64,000 bases of DNA, taken from the NCBI GenBank assembly GCA_026122225.1, contig JANEZZ010000979.1:1-64000 (forward strand), given 5' to 3'. The number at the start of each line of letters is the position of its first letter. The stretch's first letter is position 1. The notes below the pieces were generated by a model that did no database searches, was not told where the DNA came from, and saw nothing but the letters and a program-made list of their open reading frames with translations. This stretch comes from Heloderma charlesbogerti. Taxonomy: Eukaryota; Chordata; Lepidosauria; Squamata; Helodermatidae. Position numbers and translations under genes: made by a program. Shown in pieces: positions 23,569 to 34,662 of the stretch.

Positions 23569-23879
23569 TCTGCTAGCAGTGTCCATTCCACTGGAAGAAG
23601 GACATGATCGGATACAGCCCAGTGTGCTTTTATCATAATATCAGCTGCCTTGTGGAGCAGTGAGAACAAAAGGTGGAGGACATATACTAAATAAGTAAAT
23701 AAATAATACCCCCCTCCTCCAAAATGAGGAGGTATTTGGGATGGCATTATTAATTTACTTATTTAGTATATATCCCCCACCTTTGATCTCACTGTTCCAC
23801 AAGGCAGCTAATAATAAGATAAAAGCACAGTGGGCTGTATCTGTGTCCTTCTTCCACTGGAATGGACACTGCTAGCAGA
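23569..23879. repeat. Long inverted repeat, arms about 135 bp
   Basis: The left arm (23569-23706) begins TCTGCTAGCAGTGTCCATTC and the right arm (23746-23879) ends GAATGGACACTGCTAGCAGA. Matching phrases run along both arms (GAAGAAGGACA / TGTCCTTCTTC, CAGCTGCCTTGTGGA / TCCACAAGGCAGCT, TATACTAAATAAGTAAAT / ATTTACTTATTTAGTATA). The spacer is about 40 bp. Arms are roughly 90% identical by eye. It contains no ORF. Confidence 0.88.
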
Positions 23880-24552
23880 TCAGTTTCACTGTCCTCTCTG
23901 CACCCTCCCCCCTACCCACCCACAAATGTGCTCTGGAGGGTTGAGGGACTCTCTAGAGCATATTTTGGGGGTGTGCTGGGCAGCAGGGAGGCAGGGAAGG
24001 GAAATTCCTGGTGCTCAAACAGCAGCCCACTCATATAACACTGAATTTAACACCATAAAATAGGAGTGCAGAACCTCTTTCACCTTGAAGACCAAATTCC
24101 ATTTTGGAGAAGCTCTTGGTCGCTGCATTCCAGTGGTGGGCAGGGCCAAAGGCAAAAGGGCAGGGGCCAACCCTCGAAATACTAGCATATTGTAGCTTAA
24201 AAGTTTTACTGCCACAATGGCTATGCCTTTAGGAAGAGCATTTCACCTTTTTGAAAATGCACAAAAGCCAGGAAACCAGCAAATGATTGGTGGTTGGGAG
24301 AAAGAGGATAGGGCTAGGAGAAGGGGTGTGGCCTTCTGGGGAACTCGGGAGACCCAGATTGAGATCTCTGGGGATTTTGTACCGCTGCCATAACAAATAT
24401 TAAACAACCCCATGATTTTATGTAGAGCTACCACAGAAAAAGCCACATCAGAAGCAAAACATTTGAAAAACATCAGCAACTCAGCCCCACATATCAGTTA
24501 GCCTCAAAATCCCGCTGGAAAAGCATTGTTGGAATTCAGTGTCTAAATGCTC

Positions 24553-25500
24553 TAGGGATGCACGAAAGTCACTTACCTGGTCTCACAGCTTGCTTGGCGG
24601 TGGGGGGGAGGCACTTCGCTGCTCTCCCCGAAGTTCAGGCCGGGGGGGGAAGCTTCCCTCCTCCTCGCCCAGCCGAAATTCAGGCCGGGGGGGAGGCTTC
24701 CCGCCTCGCCTGGCCGAAATTCAGGCCGGGGAGAAGCGCCCCGTCTCCCCGGCCTCGAACTTCAAAAGAAAAAAAAAATGCCCTTGTGATACGTAACGAT
24801 TAACGTAGCCTATCATGGCTAGATCTGCAAAGTCAGCTGTGATAGGCTACGTTAATCGTCACGTAGCCTATCACGGGTGACTTTGAAGAAAAAAAAAAAA
24901 GCACATACGGCTAATGGCGGCCCCCATAGGGAGCTGCCCTTCGCGTTCCTTATTTGGTCCCTGTAGTCTACGTAAAGATTTACGTAGACTACAGCGAAAA
25001 TAAGGGCAACGCAAATAGCGTTGCCCTTATTTTCGCCGTAGTCTACATAAATCTTAACGTAGACTACAGGGACCAAATAAGGAACGCGAATGGCAGCTCC
25101 CTATGGGGGCCGCCATTAGCCGTACGTGCTTTTTTTCAAAGTCACCCGTGATAGGCTACGTGACGATTAATGTAGCCTATCACGGCTGACTTTGCAAATC
25201 TAGCCGTGATAGACTACATTAATCGTTACGTAGCCTATCACAGGGGCATTTTTTTTTTTACTTTTCTTGTAATGGCGGCGGCGGCAGCCGGTCGAAAGAC
25301 CGACTGCCGCCACCACCCCTGATGAAGACCTGCTGAACCGCCGCCAGGAGCCGCCGCCGGGATGGACATTCGTGAAAGGTAAGTCCCATCCGGGGGGGCG
25401 GGGGAGCGCGGAGAATTTCTCCCCGAACAACCTTCGGAGGACCGAATGCGTTGGCACTCGGCCCCCCGAAGTTTTGGGGAGAAATTCTCCCCCATCCCTA
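24553..25500 (-). mobile_element. Nested-palindrome hAT MITE, copy 4
   Basis: 948 bp in reverse orientation with a perfect duplication AAATGCTC (24545-24552 and 25501-25508). The right end has three tandem GAA(A/G)TTCAGGCCGGGG units (24629-24740). Hairpin pairs lie at 24788-24880 and 25146-25243, GCTAATGGCGG / CCGCCATTAGC hairpins flank a mirror block centred near 25020, and a GGCGGCAGCCGGTCGAAAGACC hairpin lies near 25275. The left end folds as GAGAATTTCTCCCCGAA ... TTGGGGAGAAATTCTC. Outward donor-like octamers at 24571-24578 and 25377-25384. Confidence 0.95.
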
Positions 25501-26576
25501 AAATGCTCACAAGGAAGGAGGCAGCCAAACCTCCCTCACCAGGGAACTCCACAGTCTTGGTAACTGAATATTTAGCAGTGTATGTAGTTTGCCCCATTCA
25601 CCTCTTTGTAAAATGTAGTTCAGTGAAAGACAGTTTTAGAGCTGCCCTCCCACCTCTGCCTGCCTCCTGCCATTTTAGGACTAATTACTGGAAATATTTC
25701 TCTCCTAACGTATTTGGTTCAACATGTTGATTCTGAGAAGAAACCTGTTATTTTTTTGTATTATTATTAGTCACTCTTGAATGTTGCCAATTTTAATGTT
25801 GTCGAGTGTATAGATTTTTGAATCATTCCTTCCTGCAAGTTTGCGAAAGGAATTCAAAATTAATAATAATTTTTAAAAAAGATAGCAGAAGGAAAGAATC
25901 CTTTTACCTTCCCTAACTAAAAACACCATACTGGCAAAACTGGTATGTCAAAGTGAGATGTATTTTTAAGGGAAGCACAGTATGAATATTACATCAAGTT
26001 TTCTCTTTGCCTGGTCTCCAAATCATCAAAGAGAATTTGGCTAAAAACTAATGTGGAGCCATAGGGACACATGCATCCCAGGAGAATGCCACTGTACATG
26101 CACACCCTTGGAAAAGAAGAAGATTCCACCGATGTGTCAAAAGGTTATATGCATGACTTACTAACTAGATTAACTGTCCAGCCCTGTTTGAGAGGTTCTA
26201 CATGGTTTTGGAGAGTTTTTCCATTTCTCAGCATGGAAGAGGAAAATGAGTTCAAACAACAACAAAGCTCATAATGAGAAGTGGGGGTGGGGAGTAATTA
26301 TTTTTGCTTTATACAGATGGGAAATAATTCCCACAGGAATTCCTATCAGAAGCTGTTTGTGGAAAACATGTTGTGCAGGATTCCCATACTGCTTTAGGCC
26401 CTGCTAATCTCATTAACTGCAACATGTTCTATACAGGATGGGTTACCTGATCCTCTGGGTGCTTGTAATAGGTCACTGTTATTTTACCAAACCCAGCAAT
26501 GGTGCTAACTAGTCAGCATCCTGTGGTCCCTCCCTAGCGGGCTGGTATTTGCTAAGTGGGCTGTGATGTCACATGT
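25501..26576. other. Intergenic, no gene seen
   Basis: AT-rich DNA after the 8-bp duplication of copy 4. No exon, RNA gene or recognisable repeat. Confidence 0.4.
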
Positions 26577-26716
26577 ATATATGCATTTGTTGTTCAGTCA
26601 TTCAGTTGTGTCCGACTCTCAGTGACCCCATGGACCATAGCATGCCAGGCCTTCTTGTCCTGCGCTCTCTCCCGGAGTGTGCTCAAGTCCATATTCATTG
26701 CATCAGTGATTCTACC

Positions 26717-27974
26717 TAGGGATGTATGAAAGTTCCGCCACGGATCTCGGGGAGGCCGAATGCCAGGTAAGGACTTACCTTAGGCAGATCTTCCTGGAGG
26801 TGGCGGCCACCAGGTTCTTCCGACCAGCTGCTGCCTAGGGATGGCGGAGAATTTCTCCCCGAAACTTCGGGGGGCCGAGCGCCAACGTGTTTGGCCCCCC
26901 GAACAAGTTTCGGGGAGAAATCCTCCGCACCCCCCCACCCCCCGCACCCCCCCCCCGGGACGGGACTTACCTTTTGCGAATGTCCCTCCCGGTGGCTGGT
27001 TCGGCCGGCGGTTTGGCAGGTTTTCGAGCGAGGCGGGAGCGGCAGCCGGTCTTTCGACTGGCTGCCGCCACTGCCATTGTAATGAAAGAAAAAAAAAAAC
27101 TTCCCCTGATAGGCTACGTGATGATTCACGTAGCCTATCACGGCTAGATCTGCAAAGTCAGCCGTGATAGGCTACGTGAATCGTCATGTAGCCTATCAGG
27201 GGAAGTTTTTTGTTTTGTTTTTTTACTTTCGCGTTCGCAGCCGGGCGAGGCGAGGCGCCTCCCGCCCGGCCTGAATTTCGGCCGGGCGAGGCAGGAAGCC
27301 TCCCCCCCCCGGCCTGAACTTCGCGGGGGGAGCAGTGAAGCGCTCCCCCCCACCGCGAACGGCCTTCGACGACAGGTAAGTGACTTTCGTCCACCCCTAC
27401 TGCTGCCACCGCCATTTCCAGGTTAAAAAAAAAACGTGATAGGCTACATAAAGATTTACGTAACCTATCACAGCTAGATTTTTAAAAAACACTGTGATAG
27501 GCTACGTAAATGTTTACATAGCCTATCACGGCTGATTTTTTTTTTAAAAAACAACAACAACGCGTGTACGGGCGCCGCCATTTGCGTTCCTAATTTTGGC
27601 ACGTCTTAGTCTACGTAAACATTTAGGTAGACTAAGACGGCGAAAATAAGGGGAACGCAAATAGCGTAGCGTCTACGCTATTTGCATTCCCCTTATTTTC
27701 GCCGTCTTAGTCTACGTAAATGTTTACGTAGACTAAGACATGCCAAAATAAGGAATGCAAATGGCAGCGCCCATGGGTGCCGCCATTTGCGTACGCGCAT
27801 TGTTGTTGTTGTTTTAAATCAGCTGCCGCGGAGCACAGCCGCCCATGGAGGATTCCAGGGAGGAGGAACGGATCGCCTCCCCCCCATCAAGGATTCCAGG
27901 GGAAGGGACGGAACACCTCCCCCCCCACCATCAACATAATCCGCGGAAAGGTAAGTGATTTTCGTACATCCCTA
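26717..27974 (+). mobile_element. Nested-palindrome hAT MITE, copy 5 (outer, hybrid)
   Basis: 1258 bp including copy 6. It begins TAGGGATGTATGAAAGTTCCGCC and ends GTACATCCCTA. The flanking octamers do not match (ATTCTACC versus GGCCCAGC), yet both flanks are BovB sequence about 2.8 kb apart in an intact element. Hairpins on TAGGCTACGTAAA at 27437-27471, 27494-27532, 27608-27641 and 27707-27742 surround a mirror centre near 27665. ACTTACCT at 26773-26780 and AGGTAAGT at 27949-27956 point outward. Confidence 0.88.
26836..27399 (+). mobile_element. Nested-palindrome hAT MITE, copy 6, inserted in copy 5
   Basis: 564 bp with a perfect duplication CTGCTGCC (26828-26835 and 27400-27407). It interrupts the GC-rich left arm of copy 5. 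The left end folds as GAGAATTTCTCCCCGAAACTT against AGTTTCGGGGAGAAATCCTC. It has only one hairpin pair (27105-27205), so the central CAAATGGCGGC and TAGTCTACGTA modules have been lost. Donor-like octamers at 26965-26972 and 27374-27381. Confidence 0.93.
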
Positions 27975-28293
27975 GGCCCAGCCGCTTCACTCTTTCTGGC
28001 GCTACTTGGAAATACCTTCTGCTCTTCCCCAGTAGTATATTGGACACCTTCCGACCTGAGGGGCTCATCTTCCGGCATCATATCTTTTAGCCTTGTGATA
28101 TGTTCCATGGGGTTTTCTTGGCAAGAATACTGGAGTGGGTTGCCATTTCCTTCCCCAGTGGACAACATTTTGTCAGAACTCTCTGCCATGACCTGTCCGT
28201 CTTGGGTGGCCTTGCATGGCATAGCTTATGACTTCACTGAGTTACGCAAGCCCCTTCGCCACAACAAGGCAGTGATCCATGGAGGGGATATAT

Positions 28294-29156
28294 TAGGGAT
28301 GTCAGAGAATTTCACCACGAATCTTGGGGAGGCCGAATGCCAGCACATTCGGCCCCCCGAAATCGGTGGTGAAATGGTCTGCCACCTCCCCGCCCCCCGC
28401 CCCCAGGACGGGACTTACCTTGTGAGAATGTCCCTGGTGGCGGCGGCTCCGGCGGCGATTCGGCGGCGGTTCTTCTGACCGGCCGCCGCCGCCATTTCCA
28501 GTAAAAAAAACACACACCAAAAAAACGTGATAGGCTATGTAAACATTTACATAGCCTATCACGGCTGAGTGAAAAAACCAACCAACCAACCGCGCGTACG
28601 CAAATGAGGGCGCCCATGGGCGCCGCCATTTGCATTCCTTATTTTGGCACGTGTAGTCTACGTAAACATTTACGTAGACTACGGCGAAAATAAGGGGAAT
28701 GCAAATAGCGTTCCCCTTATTTTTGCTGTAGTCTGCATAAATGTTTACGTAGACTACACATGCCAAAATAAGGAACACAAATGGTGGTGCTCATGGGCGC
28801 CGCCATTTGCATACGTGCGTTTTTTGTTTTTGTTTTTTTCACTCAGCTGTGATAGGCTATGTAAACATTTATGTAGCCTATCATGGCTGACTGCAGGGAT
28901 GCAAACGGCGGTGGCTACGGCCGCCGCCATTTGCAGTCCCGGCAGAACAGGATTCGTGGCGGGAGGGATGGGGTGCCTCCCCCCTGGCCAGAATTTCGGG
29001 GGGGAGGGACGGGGCACCTCCCCCTTGGCCAGAATTTTTGGGGGAAGGGACGGGACACCTCCCTCCCCAGCCAGAATTTCGGGGGGAGGGACGGAGCACC
29101 TCCCCCCCACCGCGAATCAACTTTCGTCAAAGGTAAGGGACTTTCGTACATCCCTA
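28294..29156 (+). mobile_element. Nested-palindrome hAT MITE, copy 7
   Basis: 863 bp with a perfect duplication GGATATAT (28286-28293 and 29157-29164), inserted at the boundary of BovB copy 3. Modules: a left hairpin, TAGGCTATGTAAACA hairpins (28529-28565 and 28850-28887), a GCAAATGAGGGCGCCCATGGGCG hairpin, and a TAGTCTACGTAAACA mirror block (28655-28760). The right end carries four tandem CCAGAATTTCGGGGG-type units (28988-29110). ACTTACCT at 28413-28420; the right octamer is AGGTAAGG at 29131-29138. Confidence 0.94.
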
Positions 29157-29169
29157 GGATATATGCATT

Positions 29170-29265
29170 ACTCTGTCTTTTTTTTGGTAAGTAGATCCAG
29201 AGTTTGAGTGGTGTGAGTGCCAGGAGGTATGGTGTATTTGCATATGGGAGATGATTGGCTGAGTG

Positions 29266-29301
<36 letters not shown>

Positions 29302-29730
29302 TGATGTGTGATATATAAACAAGGAGTAGTGCATGTAGAGTTTTGATAGAGATAGATAGGGAAGAGCTAGACAGGGCTTGTGAGGCAATAGATAGGGTCA
29401 GTGTTTATAGGATTAGAGTGGTGACTGAGTATGTGTGTGAGAGAGAGGAGAGGAGAGTCTTTAAAGTGACTTATTACTGTAACTCAATTAATTATGTGCA
29501 GGAGGAGAGTAAAGTGGTTATTTACTATTAACACCTTAATTCTGTAAATAATAAATATTTCTCTACTTTTAAAAATTCTACACCTACAGCTCTTGGCTAC
29601 CAAAGGGTAAAAGTGATCAAGAGAACAATATATGTCACAATGAAAAGCTAGTGTGTCCTCACTTCTTGGTAAGTAAAGGGGCTGAACCTAAGGTAAAGTT
29701 CCTGGTGGCAGCGTTACTGTGTGTGTGTGA
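29170..29730 (+). other. Possible solo LTR of a retrotransposon
   Basis: A TATA-like motif (ATATATAAACAAGG, about 29311) is followed about 230 bp downstream by AATAAATATTTC (about 29549) and a T/C-rich stretch. GGTGGCAGCGTTAC follows at about 29703. The order promoter, transcribed part, polyadenylation signal resembles an LTR, but I did not find terminal TG/CA with a target duplication. A (GT)n run lies at 29267-29298. The alternative is unrelated AT-rich DNA. Confidence 0.3.
29267..29298. repeat. (GT)n microsatellite
   Basis: About 16 GT units. Confidence 0.96.
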
Positions 29731-31441
29731 TGGAAGGTGTTGCCTGCTGTGGGAAAGGCCTTGTAGAAAAGGTATTCACACTGGTAAATAGGCAGGAGTG
29801 CTACATGGGCCCTTTATTTGGAATCCAGTTGACTATAGTTTCTCTACCTTTCCCGTTGGCTTCTATGCATGCATTGAATGACAGTAGGGTCAGTTATAGC
29901 ACTGAGCTGATGCTTCTCCACACTTTGGCCAGCCCATTCCCAGGTAGCTGGGACTCTTGGGTACCTTATGGGGTGGGGGGTAAAATTCTCTGAAATGTTC
30001 AGGCCCTCCTTTACCCTGGTGGCAGCAGCAGACGCGGTTCTCTTTTTCTGTCAGATGCCATTTTTTCCCTCACAGTGACAGAAGACATTTCCAAATGATG
30101 CTATGTGATGACATAGCAGCAAGAATAAATCCAGGGAAAAAAGAAAGCAAAAGCACCAGTAAGGTAAAGGAGGACCCAAGGTTTCCAAGAAAGTTGAGGC
30201 TCTGTTTTCTTTTTTTGCTTGCCCCTCCCACTTTAGAAACTTAAAATGCCTTTGAAGAAACTTTCGGCTCAGCTCTAGGTCTGTGGCAGTTCCTGACTGC
30301 AGATCTGTGGCTTGTATGGTCAACGTGAAGTACAAGTCTTGCCACATATATTGTCTTTCTATTTGTGCAATCGTTACTGAAACTTAGCATACAGGTTATT
30401 TTAAATTCATTAATTGTTTACTGACAATATTTTTCCAAAATATAATGACTGCAAAAGGTGCATGACTCATATGTACATTTAAAAGATAGTTATACAGCAG
30501 TATTGCTAAACGGCAGGCATTAATCATGTCAAACATCAATCCAGCCAAGTTACTCATCCTGCCAACCCCTTGAGGGACTGTTTACAAAACAGTAACATTA
30601 GAAGATAATATTCAAATACAAATATGCTTGAATACCCGGAACAGTATAAAGAGGGGGTAATAAAACCCAAACCCAAAGCATAACCTCCACTAATGTACCA
30701 CCAGTCAAAAATTTAAAAAAGCAAATACCAAAAGCAGGTGAAGGAAAATACATTATTTCATGTGCTTTACCTTCTTTACAGTATAATCCTATACATGTTT
30801 ACTCAATTAAATACAGCTTACTGTCATGTATATAGGTATATGATTGCTGCCTTAAAACTATAAAAAACACACACACAGGGGTTTGGATCTAACTTCACAG
30901 TTGCTCCTATGAAACAGATACCAATGGTGGAATGGGACTTCCCCATCCTCTCCTCCCCTCTGCAACTCCCAGGACACCTTCCAAATCTTCTCCCAAGGGC
31001 TCATGGGAGAGGAGAGGATACAGAAGTCCCATTCCACAAGCAGTATGCATTTGTAGGCCCAACATCAAACTGGATCCAATTCAGGATCCACGTTTCAAGA
31101 AACACCGTCTTCCTTGTTTCATGCATGCAAGATTAGTCTAAATAAATTTAACACAACAGACCTGGATTTCCAGCTTCCTACTTTAGTCTTTTCACTATGG
31201 CCACAGCCCTTCTTATTCATCTATACTGGCCTAAGATTAATGTCCATGTGGTAGGAAGGCATCCTAACATGATAGAGGTGCATGAAATTATGCATGGTTT
31301 GGACAAGAGTAAATAGGGCATTTCCCCCCTCTCCTTCTCTCACCTGGGGTCCTCCCATGAAGCCAAACCATGAAAGATTCACGACAGACAAAAGGAAGTG
31401 CTTCTTCACACAGGGTTCAGTTAATCTGTGCGATTCGCTAC
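29731..31441. other. Intergenic, no gene seen
   Basis: No exon, RNA gene or confident repeat. A GCTTTACTC-like phrase with AATCCTATACATGTTTACTC at about 30785 resembles one end of the short GCAATCC repeats. Confidence 0.4.
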
Positions 31442-31444
31442 TTA

Positions 31445-31886
31445 GGACACAATCCTATCAGGATAGGCAGCTGCCTCCAAACTCAGAGGCGACCGCCTAT
31501 CCAATGCAGGGCAGAAGAAGCATGGAGGCGATCATCCCCTCTGTGCCTCAGCCACCCTGCATTTACAGCTAGACAACTGATTTCGGCTGTCTAGCCATGA
31601 GACTTTGGAGAGTGGGAAGTGGCAGCCAGACAACACGTAGGACGTGTCATACCGCCATTTCTGACTTCCCCGCCCTGACATGCTCCAGGAATGCCCCATT
31701 TTTGCTGCTCCACACTCCTCTTCCGAGCACGGGGCCATTCCACACTGCCTTGTAGGCAGCATGGGAGGAGGCGGAGGTCGGTTCTCAGGGAACCGACCTT
31801 GGAATGCCAGCTTCGAGGTCGGTTCCCGGGAACCAACCTATCCTATGGCCGCCTAGCCACTGACTAGTGGCCATAGGGATTGCACC
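31445..31886. mobile_element. PIF/Harbinger-like MITE, about 440 bp
   Basis: Left end after TTA: GGACACAATCCTATC. Right end: CCATAGGGATTGCACC. The inside matches 34663-35065 (inverted), 36939-37358, 40357-41576, 46361-46752 and 58010-58454. Shared landmarks are GCCTATCCAATGCAGGGC, ACAGCTAGACAACTGATTT, a GAGGTCGGTTC(C/T)C / GGAACCGACC inverted pair and GGCCGCCTAG. No ORF supports a transposase. Confidence 0.75.
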
Positions 31887-31888
31887 TT

Positions 31889-31923
<35 letters not shown>

Positions 31924-31990
31924 TTGCATTTATATACTGCCCTACAGCCAAGGCTGCCTGGGCAGTTCACAACAATTAAAACCATAAAAT
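31887..31990 (-). mobile_element. L2-type 3' end with (TTTA)n
   Basis: About ten TTTA units, then TTGCATTTATATACTGCCC and CTGCCTGGGCAGTTCACAAC, i.e. the reverse of a LINE/SINE 3' end with a GGGCAGT stem and TAAA tail. Same family as 23098-23200. Confidence 0.6.
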
Positions 31991-32084
31991 ACAACATGAC
32001 AAACATAAAACTTTAAATTTTTAGAAGTAGCATGTAGAACCAAAGTAAAACCCGACAGCAGTCACAACCCAGGGAAAGCAGTTA

Positions 32085-32395
32085 CAACCCTTCTCCACAC
32101 AAGGCTAGTTAAACTGTGGGATTTGATACCACAACATGTAGTGACGGCCACCAACTTGGATGTCTTTACAAGGGGATTAGACAAGTTCATAGTGGATAAG
32201 GCTACCTAGGGCTACCAGTCATGATCAAGATATATTACCTCCAGTACTGGACCTGGTATACCAGAGAGCATCCTATTGTCCTCTCCTCCTTCTTGCAAAC
32301 TTCCTGCAGGTATCAGGTTGACCACGGCATGCTGGACTAGATAATGCTTTGGTCTGATCTAGCAGGTTTCTTCTTATGTTCTTATGATCTGTTCT
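32085..32395 (+). mobile_element. LINE 3' end (L2/CR1 type) with TTCTTATG tail
   Basis: Contains CTTCTCCACACAAGGCTAGTTAAACTGTGG..., GACAAGTTCATAGTGGATAAGG, CAGTACTGGACCTGG and GGTCTGATCTAGCAGG, ending in TTCTTATGTTCTTATGATC. The short 3' terminal repeat (TTCTTATG) is typical of non-LTR elements of this type. A related piece is visible at about 31365-31440. Confidence 0.65.
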
Positions 32396-33579
32396 TTTTT
32401 GCATATAAAATTTGGAAAAGCACTATATACATTGATGGTGCTACAGTATCATCCTCCTCCTCCTCCTTATTATTCCACAATATTCTGAAAATCCTTGCTT
32501 ACAGTATTTTAGAAAGTCTACTGTATCCTTAAGTATGCGCAGATGTGTCAGGTAGAAAGGTGGTGAGTTTCCAAAAATGCTGACTTCAGTTATTAGACGT
32601 TGGATTTATTGCGGGGGGGACCCACTACGTTCCCTCTTTCGTTTGTTAACTTTGATTTGCCATATTTCATTCCCCTCTGAGAGTGCCCTGTATGTACCTC
32701 TCAGCAGGATCTGCTTAATGTTTTATTATGTACATGAACTACAAGAAATTAAACCTTGATATACTATTAGCTCAGGAAATGTATATTAAATATTTATCTC
32801 TTTTATTTTTACACATAAAATTCAATCTATTCTAAGAGCAACGGACCAATGATTACTTCTAGGGGACCTCCACCAACATAAAAAGAAATACACCAGGGAC
32901 AAACTTGGCCCATGATTTTTATGTCACACTTGCCACTATTTCGGAACATATTAGAGAAAGAAAAACCTGCTGAATGTTTCCAGTACAAAACCTAACCATG
33001 AAAAATCCTCCTTCTCATCCTGTCAAGCTTCCAGTATTGCAAGCGTTCCAGTATATCATGAGATGTTTCATATAATTGTTGGTATTTAATGTGTTAGGAT
33101 ATTTAAACAGAAGTGGGTCAGTTAAAAATAAAAGGGCAGTCTCACCTCCCAATATGCTTGATTGACAATACAATTAGCACTCATAATATTGTTTCACTGT
33201 CACTCTTGGATCATGGCATCTTTCTAGATTTAAGAAAAATAAAAGACAAGGGCTTTTAATGACCTTCGAACTAAGGGAATGGGTGTTTGTGTGTCCATGT
33301 GTGTATATATATTTCTGCTGTAACCTAATTAAAGAAATTTTAATTGATAAATCATCAGTTTTAGCTGAGAAATATATTGCTTAAATTTGCAAATGGTTAA
33401 AACCAATCTTCTAAAGCAAGAGGCATATTTTCTTTCTTTTTAGATAAAGCACACGTGCTATAGAGGGGGCATCATCTTAGAAGAGGAATTCTTCCTATGC
33501 ATAAGAGAAGGGGGGATGCCTCTTTTAAGATGGTGCTTGCCATCAACTCTTCTTATTAAGAATATTAATATGGGAGAAA

Positions 33580-33929
33580 GCAAAACTTTCGGTGGTGACC
33601 TCCAAATTATGGAATGATCTCCCTGATGAGGCCCACCTGGTGCCAACATTGTTATCTTTCTGGTGCCAGGTTAAGACCTTTCTCTTCTCCCAGGCATTTG
33701 GCAGGATATGATAAGTGTTTAATCGATCCTGGAATGTCTTATGGTTATGGTTGTTTGTTTTTGAGATTGTTTGTTTGAAGTTGTTTTAGATATGTTTCTT
33801 TTGTGCATATTGTCTGTTCATGTGTTTTTTTATGTAAATGGTTTCTAATCTCTTTATATTGTATTTTTAATGTTTTTAATCATTGTTAACTGACCAGAGA
33901 GCTTGGCTATTGGGCGGTATAGAAATGTT

Positions 33930-33981
<52 letters not shown>

Positions 33982-33985
33982 GACT
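33580..33985 (+). mobile_element. L2-type LINE 3' end with (TAA)n
   Basis: The first part still translates to an L2-ORF-like C-terminus (TTATGGAATGATCTCCCTGA = WNDLP, then a TFLFSQAF-like block). A 3' UTR follows, ending GCTATTGGGCGGTATAGAAATG and then about 15 AAT units (33937-33982). This GGCGGTATA end followed by a trinucleotide tail is a typical L2 terminus. Confidence 0.78.
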
Positions 33986-34662
33986 GATCTGGCATCCCTA
34001 ATGAGCTACTAAGTGAGGTCTTGCCCTGAATTAGTGTCTGAGCATGCATTGGTGCTTTGTTCTCCACTTGGCTTTTTATCAGCAGCTGCAAGGCCTTAAC
34101 CTAAACAGTCTTTGTTGTTCTCTCTATAGCTTTGCAGAAAGCAAGATCAAACCACAATAAGCTTCCTGGAGCTTTTCCGGTGCAGACTCTTATTTAGTCT
34201 GCACTGCACTCATCTTATGTCATTGTCAGCCTTTAGTTTAGAGATTTTATTCAACCATCAAAAAACCTGCTGGTTTTAAAAAATGAGCATTAAGACTACC
34301 TCATTTTGTCTCAAACTCCCAAAAGCCAGGAAATTGGAAGCTAAGGCTGATGCCTTAACTGACATGCCTCGTGGTCAGTGGTGGTGTTGTGCAATGTCAC
34401 AATTTGTGCTTGCTTACAACTTACCCTCCATGAAGCCACATTTGTCCTTGGTCTTTCAGGCCCAAATCCAGATGGGGAGGATGGAGTGCCTGGGACCAGC
34501 AGAGATGCCTCACCTTGTCCTGGCCCTGTATTGCCACATGAAGCATCTCACATCATGACCCCTATGTTAGAGGCAGGGAGGCTTTTAATATCTTGATCAG
34601 GTCCCCTGCATCTACCCTAGGGTAAAAAAGAACTAAAGGCATAGCTGCTTGACACAGATTTA

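Larger units (their letters stand above)
22165..24552. other. Intergenic, no gene seen
   Basis: Holds a long (TA)n run, an L2-type 3' end at about 23098-23200 and the long inverted repeat 23569-23879. No exon recognised. Confidence 0.4.
26588..28287 (-). mobile_element. BovB copy 3, interrupted and internally deleted
   Basis: 26588-26716 matches the BovB 3' end (equivalent to about 60286-60417) and 27975-28287 matches the BovB 5' end (equivalent to about 63185-63497). They sit in correct order and orientation with hAT elements between them. The outside of this unit carries an 11-bp duplication ATATATGCATT at 26577-26587 and at 29159-29169 (the second is displaced by the hAT copy at 28294-29156). 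About 2.8 kb of BovB body is missing. Confidence 0.88.

Noticed and set aside
26765..26780. AGGTAAGGACTTACCT as a unique regulatory palindrome
   Set aside because: It is the left-end donor-like octamer of copy 5 next to a chance partial inverse formed by a short deletion in that copy.
27777..28478. 233-codon plus-strand open frame
   Set aside because: It runs across a hAT right end, antisense BovB sequence and another hAT left end. It is a composite shadow, not a gene.
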